Source: Ligula intestinalis (Eukaryota; Platyhelminthes; Cestoda; Diphyllobothriidea; Diphyllobothriidae). Taken from it: 64,000 nucleotides of DNA. The position numbers and the translations under genes were made by a program. The notes below the pieces were generated by a model. It searched no databases. It worked only from the letters and a program-made list of their open reading frames with translations, and was not told the DNA's origin. The stretch spans positions 33,369,715-33,433,714 of the forward strand of contig JAYGXS010000005.1 of NCBI GenBank assembly GCA_036362985.1, in the 5' to 3' direction. Each line of letters begins with the position of its first letter. Position 1 is the first letter of the stretch. Positions 61,587 through 64,000 of the stretch are shown piece after piece.

Positions 61587-61804
61587 GAAGAAGAAGCGAT
61601 CACTGGAACAAGAAGTTTATTGTCATGACGTTTCGGATTCCGTCGGGAATCCTTCATCATAGGTACTCGTGCAACCTGTACATGAATCACCTTTATTTTC
61701 GCATGTCTCAGACTTTCCTACGATTACCTATGGTTAAGGATTCCTGACGGAATCCGAAACGTCAGGACAATAAAATTCTTGTTCCAGTGGTCGCTTTTTC
61801 TTCT
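61587..61804. repeat. Inverted repeat of two hairpin units, 63-nt spacer
   Basis: The left arm (61587-61663) starts GAAGAAGAAGCGATCACTGG and contains GACGTTTCGGATTCCGTCGG. The right arm (61727-61804) is its reverse complement with few mismatches. Each arm itself contains the GGATTCC/GGAATCC hairpin. The unit also occurs singly at 47.6 kb. Confidence 0.8.
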
Positions 61805-62039
61805 GAACTGCTTCCTAGAACTCGCATTTTCAATTCTATTGGTCACTACTGTCAATAATTTCAAGCCAGCCGACTGGGCAGCGTTTACCACTGAATGTGA
61901 AGCTGAGATGGATGGCCTACCGCCTCCAATCTGTGTCCACATGGTGGAGCGAGCCCTCTGGCAGCAGCAACGGTAGCCTTCTCCTACTTCGTCCTAGTTA
62001 TCCGCCTGAAGCCTCCCGCCTGGAACGCGAGAGAGGTGA

Positions 62040-63135
62040 TATCCGAGCACGTGATGCCAATGACCCGCGCAAGTGGTATTGTACGCGGACGATATTACGT
62101 TCTTCTGCCGGCACCATCGCATCGATCAGGCTGTGCAGTTCCTCTCGGAGTGCATGCCTGATGTAGAAAACTTTTTCATCCAGCGCGGAATGACGATCTC
62201 GGCAACCAAATCATCCGTCACTGTTTTCACGCTAACCCAAAGGACTTCAATCGTCAACCGGTCATCATCGTCAACGGTGCGTCCTTACCGCTCGTACGCA
62301 AACCCAAGCTCCTTGGCGAGCTTTTCGATCCACTTTTCACGTTCGCGGACCATGTCAGGGAGGTCGCACCAAGGTCCTCAAGGCTCTGGTGGGCACATCC
62401 TGGGGCTGCGTAAAAGAGACTTTTACGACTACATTCAAGGCGCTGGCCAGTCAGAAGCTCACTTATGTGGCAGCAATCTGGTCTCCTACGATCAGCTCTT
62501 CCAACCATCACCGCCTTCAGTAAGCACAGAACGCTGTCCGCCGCACGATCATGGGTTGCTATAAGGTGTCGCCTATCGATAATCTTTAGCTTCACAACAC
62601 AGTCCTAGGGCAGTAGTTCTGGCAGACCTGTTCGCAACCCGGCCATCCTAATCACCACCATTGGCATGCTCCTGAACTCCGCCGCAAAGTTCGACCGTCT
62701 ATTAGAGCTCTCCACAAGAAATAAGTCGCCTCATTTCTTCCGGGTCTGCCCGCTGATAGCTCCGCCACCAAGACAGGCTTCCAGCGTCTTCACCAGGGAG
62801 CCGTTTTCGAGGAAAAACGAGGTAACCATTCTTCGGTCCTTTTGGGCGGCTATCCACATCCGATTGCGGCCTCAGAACAACTCGGTGCACTCTGGCTCAA
62901 CTACGCCGTGGCTACTCAATGGTCCTTTGCCAGTGCCAACACCGGCTCGACCCGTCCACACCCGACTGCTGTCCCAACTGCGGCGCTTCTCCGCATGACT
63001 GTCAGCATCTGTTCGCCTGCAGTTGCCGGTCGGGCACCCACCTCAATCCCGCGGACCTGTGGCTCGACCCGGTCGAGGTCTCAGCTTTTCTCCGTCTCCC
63101 AACTACTCCCAGTTTGGGTTCCGGCGGGGATTCCT
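62040..63135 (+). mobile_element. LINE relic of a third type: RT catalytic box and C-terminal zinc-finger-like block
   Basis: VLYADDITFFCRHHRIDQAV is a reverse-transcriptase catalytic box; it continues MTISATKSSVTVFT and, after a frameshift, through KLLGELFDPLFTFADHVREV. Downstream a Cys/His block CPNCGASPHDCQHLFAC and ADLWLDPVEVSAFL ends the protein, as in some Jockey/I-type LINEs where a CCHC-like finger follows the RT. Multiple frame changes show decay. It differs clearly from both the RTE-like and CR1-like copies in the window. Confidence 0.7.
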
Positions 63136-63229
63136 GATCCAACTATGGGCTACGACACGCCTACGCACTGTCATTTTCATACTTATTGGAAGCGCAGCAA
63201 GCTCCGGGTAGTTGCAAGATAGTCAAACG

Positions 63230-63425
63230 AAGCGAGACCGAACATGCCATGAGGTATTGAATAATTGTACGACAGGTAAAATAAACGCAATTTACAATCA
63301 GGTGGAAGAAACAAGGGAGCGAGAATGAGCATAGGTTCTGAGACGAGGGAAGTGGGATTAGAAGGAGATAGAATATTCGGAATACTGGCTAATATCCGGT
63401 GAGGGAACCCGAGGATGGAGGACGG
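63230..63425. other. 3' flank of the GPALPP1-like gene
   Basis: About 200 nt between the LINE relic and the stop codon of the GPALPP1-like exon. It should contain that gene's 3' untranslated region on the minus strand. TTTATTTTACC near 63278 (AATAAA on the minus strand) is a possible polyadenylation signal. Confidence 0.35.
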
Positions 63426-63650
63426 TTAGAGGAATTTTTGGCTGCCGTGTGAAAACTTGGTGGAGAACTGTTTAGATCGTTCGATGAGAGCTCGCTTCTC
63501 GGTGAAACCAATCCGGTGGGCCAGGAGGTCGCGGTCCCGATCAAAGGGCTTACGCGTGGGTCCCTTGACCTCATCCCGCCGCCGTTTAGATGACGAGGAG
63601 TCGGAGGATGATGAGGACGAGGAAGATGAGGTGGAACTTTTGCGTTTTCG
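63426..63650 (-). CDS. GPALPP1: GPALPP1-like protein (DUF3752), last exon only
   Basis: The minus strand has a strong splice acceptor (TTTTTCCTGTTTTAG) followed by a 225-nt open segment ending in TAA (63428-63426). It encodes 74 residues: a Ser-rich stretch, a basic KRRRDEVKGPTRK, then PFDRDRDLLAHRIGF, KRALIERSKQFSTKFSHG and a final QKFL. The C terminus of GPALPP1 proteins has the same PFDRD-DL...KALI..S......RFSHG....FL pattern and ends at the same place. GPALPP1 is a poorly characterised nuclear protein. The remaining exons lie beyond the right edge. The Ser-rich run before the motif is longer than I would expect, so it may be lineage-specific. The opposite strand is also open here (Asp/Glu-rich) but lacks this homology. 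Confidence 0.75.
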   Translation of the reverse strand, partial: RKRKSSTSSSSSSSSSDSSSSKRRRDEVKGPTRKPFDRDRDLLAHRIGFTEKRALIERSKQFSTKFSHGSQKFL

Positions 63651-64000
63651 CTAAAACAGGAAAAATTGTGTAGGTGAGGATGCTACAGCCACTCATGTCG
63701 CAGATGGACCCGACTTAACTGCGCTGCGTTGTTCCTAGGAATCTTAAGCAAAGCTGTCTGTCTGCAGAGGGAATTTCCAGACCCAGCAAGGCCTAAAATA
63801 GAATTCCGGCCTCCATTAAGTGACTGACCTACACAAGTCACCGCGATAAAACATCGAACTTCGTAATGTGACCGTCAAAAGTGGGAGCAACTGCGACAAA
63901 CGATTGGTCCATAATCCATGGTGGCCAATGCAGACTACAAACGAAATGTTGCCAGCAAGTCAGACACAAACGGTGGGAAGGTAGACGAGCAAGGGTTCCT
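63651..64000 (-). other. Upstream intron of the GPALPP1-like gene (inferred)
   Basis: No further coding segment was recognised. Given the acceptor at 63651-63652 this stretch should be intron on the minus strand, running out of the window. Confidence 0.45.

Overview
The window looks like nuclear DNA of a parasitic flatworm, most likely a tapeworm of the Diphyllobothrium/Spirometra type. This rests on three things: a eukaryotic gene whose first three introns are only 30-39 nt while later ones reach 7 kb; a dense mix of Penelope-like, RTE-like and CR1-like retroelement relics; and tRNA-derived SINEs. The organism is an inference; no species marker is visible.

Three host genes can be supported. 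(1) A complete SMC2 gene (condensin ATPase) runs on the + strand from 30991 to 54214 in 15 exons, encoding 1215 residues with Walker A, hinge, LSGGQ signature and Walker B all present. (2) On the - strand at 15220-16639 are three consecutive, phase-compatible exons of an EEPD1-like protein (helix-hairpin-helix plus endonuclease/exonuclease/phosphatase domain). Its C-terminal exons are not found, possibly because of the 400-base gap at 14116-14515, and its N-terminal exons are only guessed at. (3) On the - strand at 63426-63650 is the last exon of a GPALPP1-like (DUF3752) gene that continues beyond the right edge.

Nearly everything else is mobile DNA. 0-5 kb: SINEs, a tandemly repeated ~800-nt block, a foldback element, trinucleotide repeats. 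5-14 kb: a broken Helitron helicase, three Penelope-like relics, an RTE-like relic. 22-28 kb: three antisense CR1-like copies and an associated duplicated repeat. 29.7-30.5 kb: an antisense Penelope-like relic ending about 450 bases before the SMC2 start codon. SMC2 introns 5-14 hold many shared, dispersed repeats and a 5'-truncated CR1 copy. 54-63 kb: two pogo/Tigger-like inverted-repeat elements, a long RTE-like element with nested insertions, an inverted-repeat pair, and a third type of LINE with a C-terminal zinc-finger-like segment. All transposon reading frames seen are damaged.

The host genes show no sign of functional linkage to each other. The most useful second looks are the inverted-repeat and ribozyme-like repeats, the filled/empty LINE site pair inside SMC2, the GC-AG intron, and two assembly faults.
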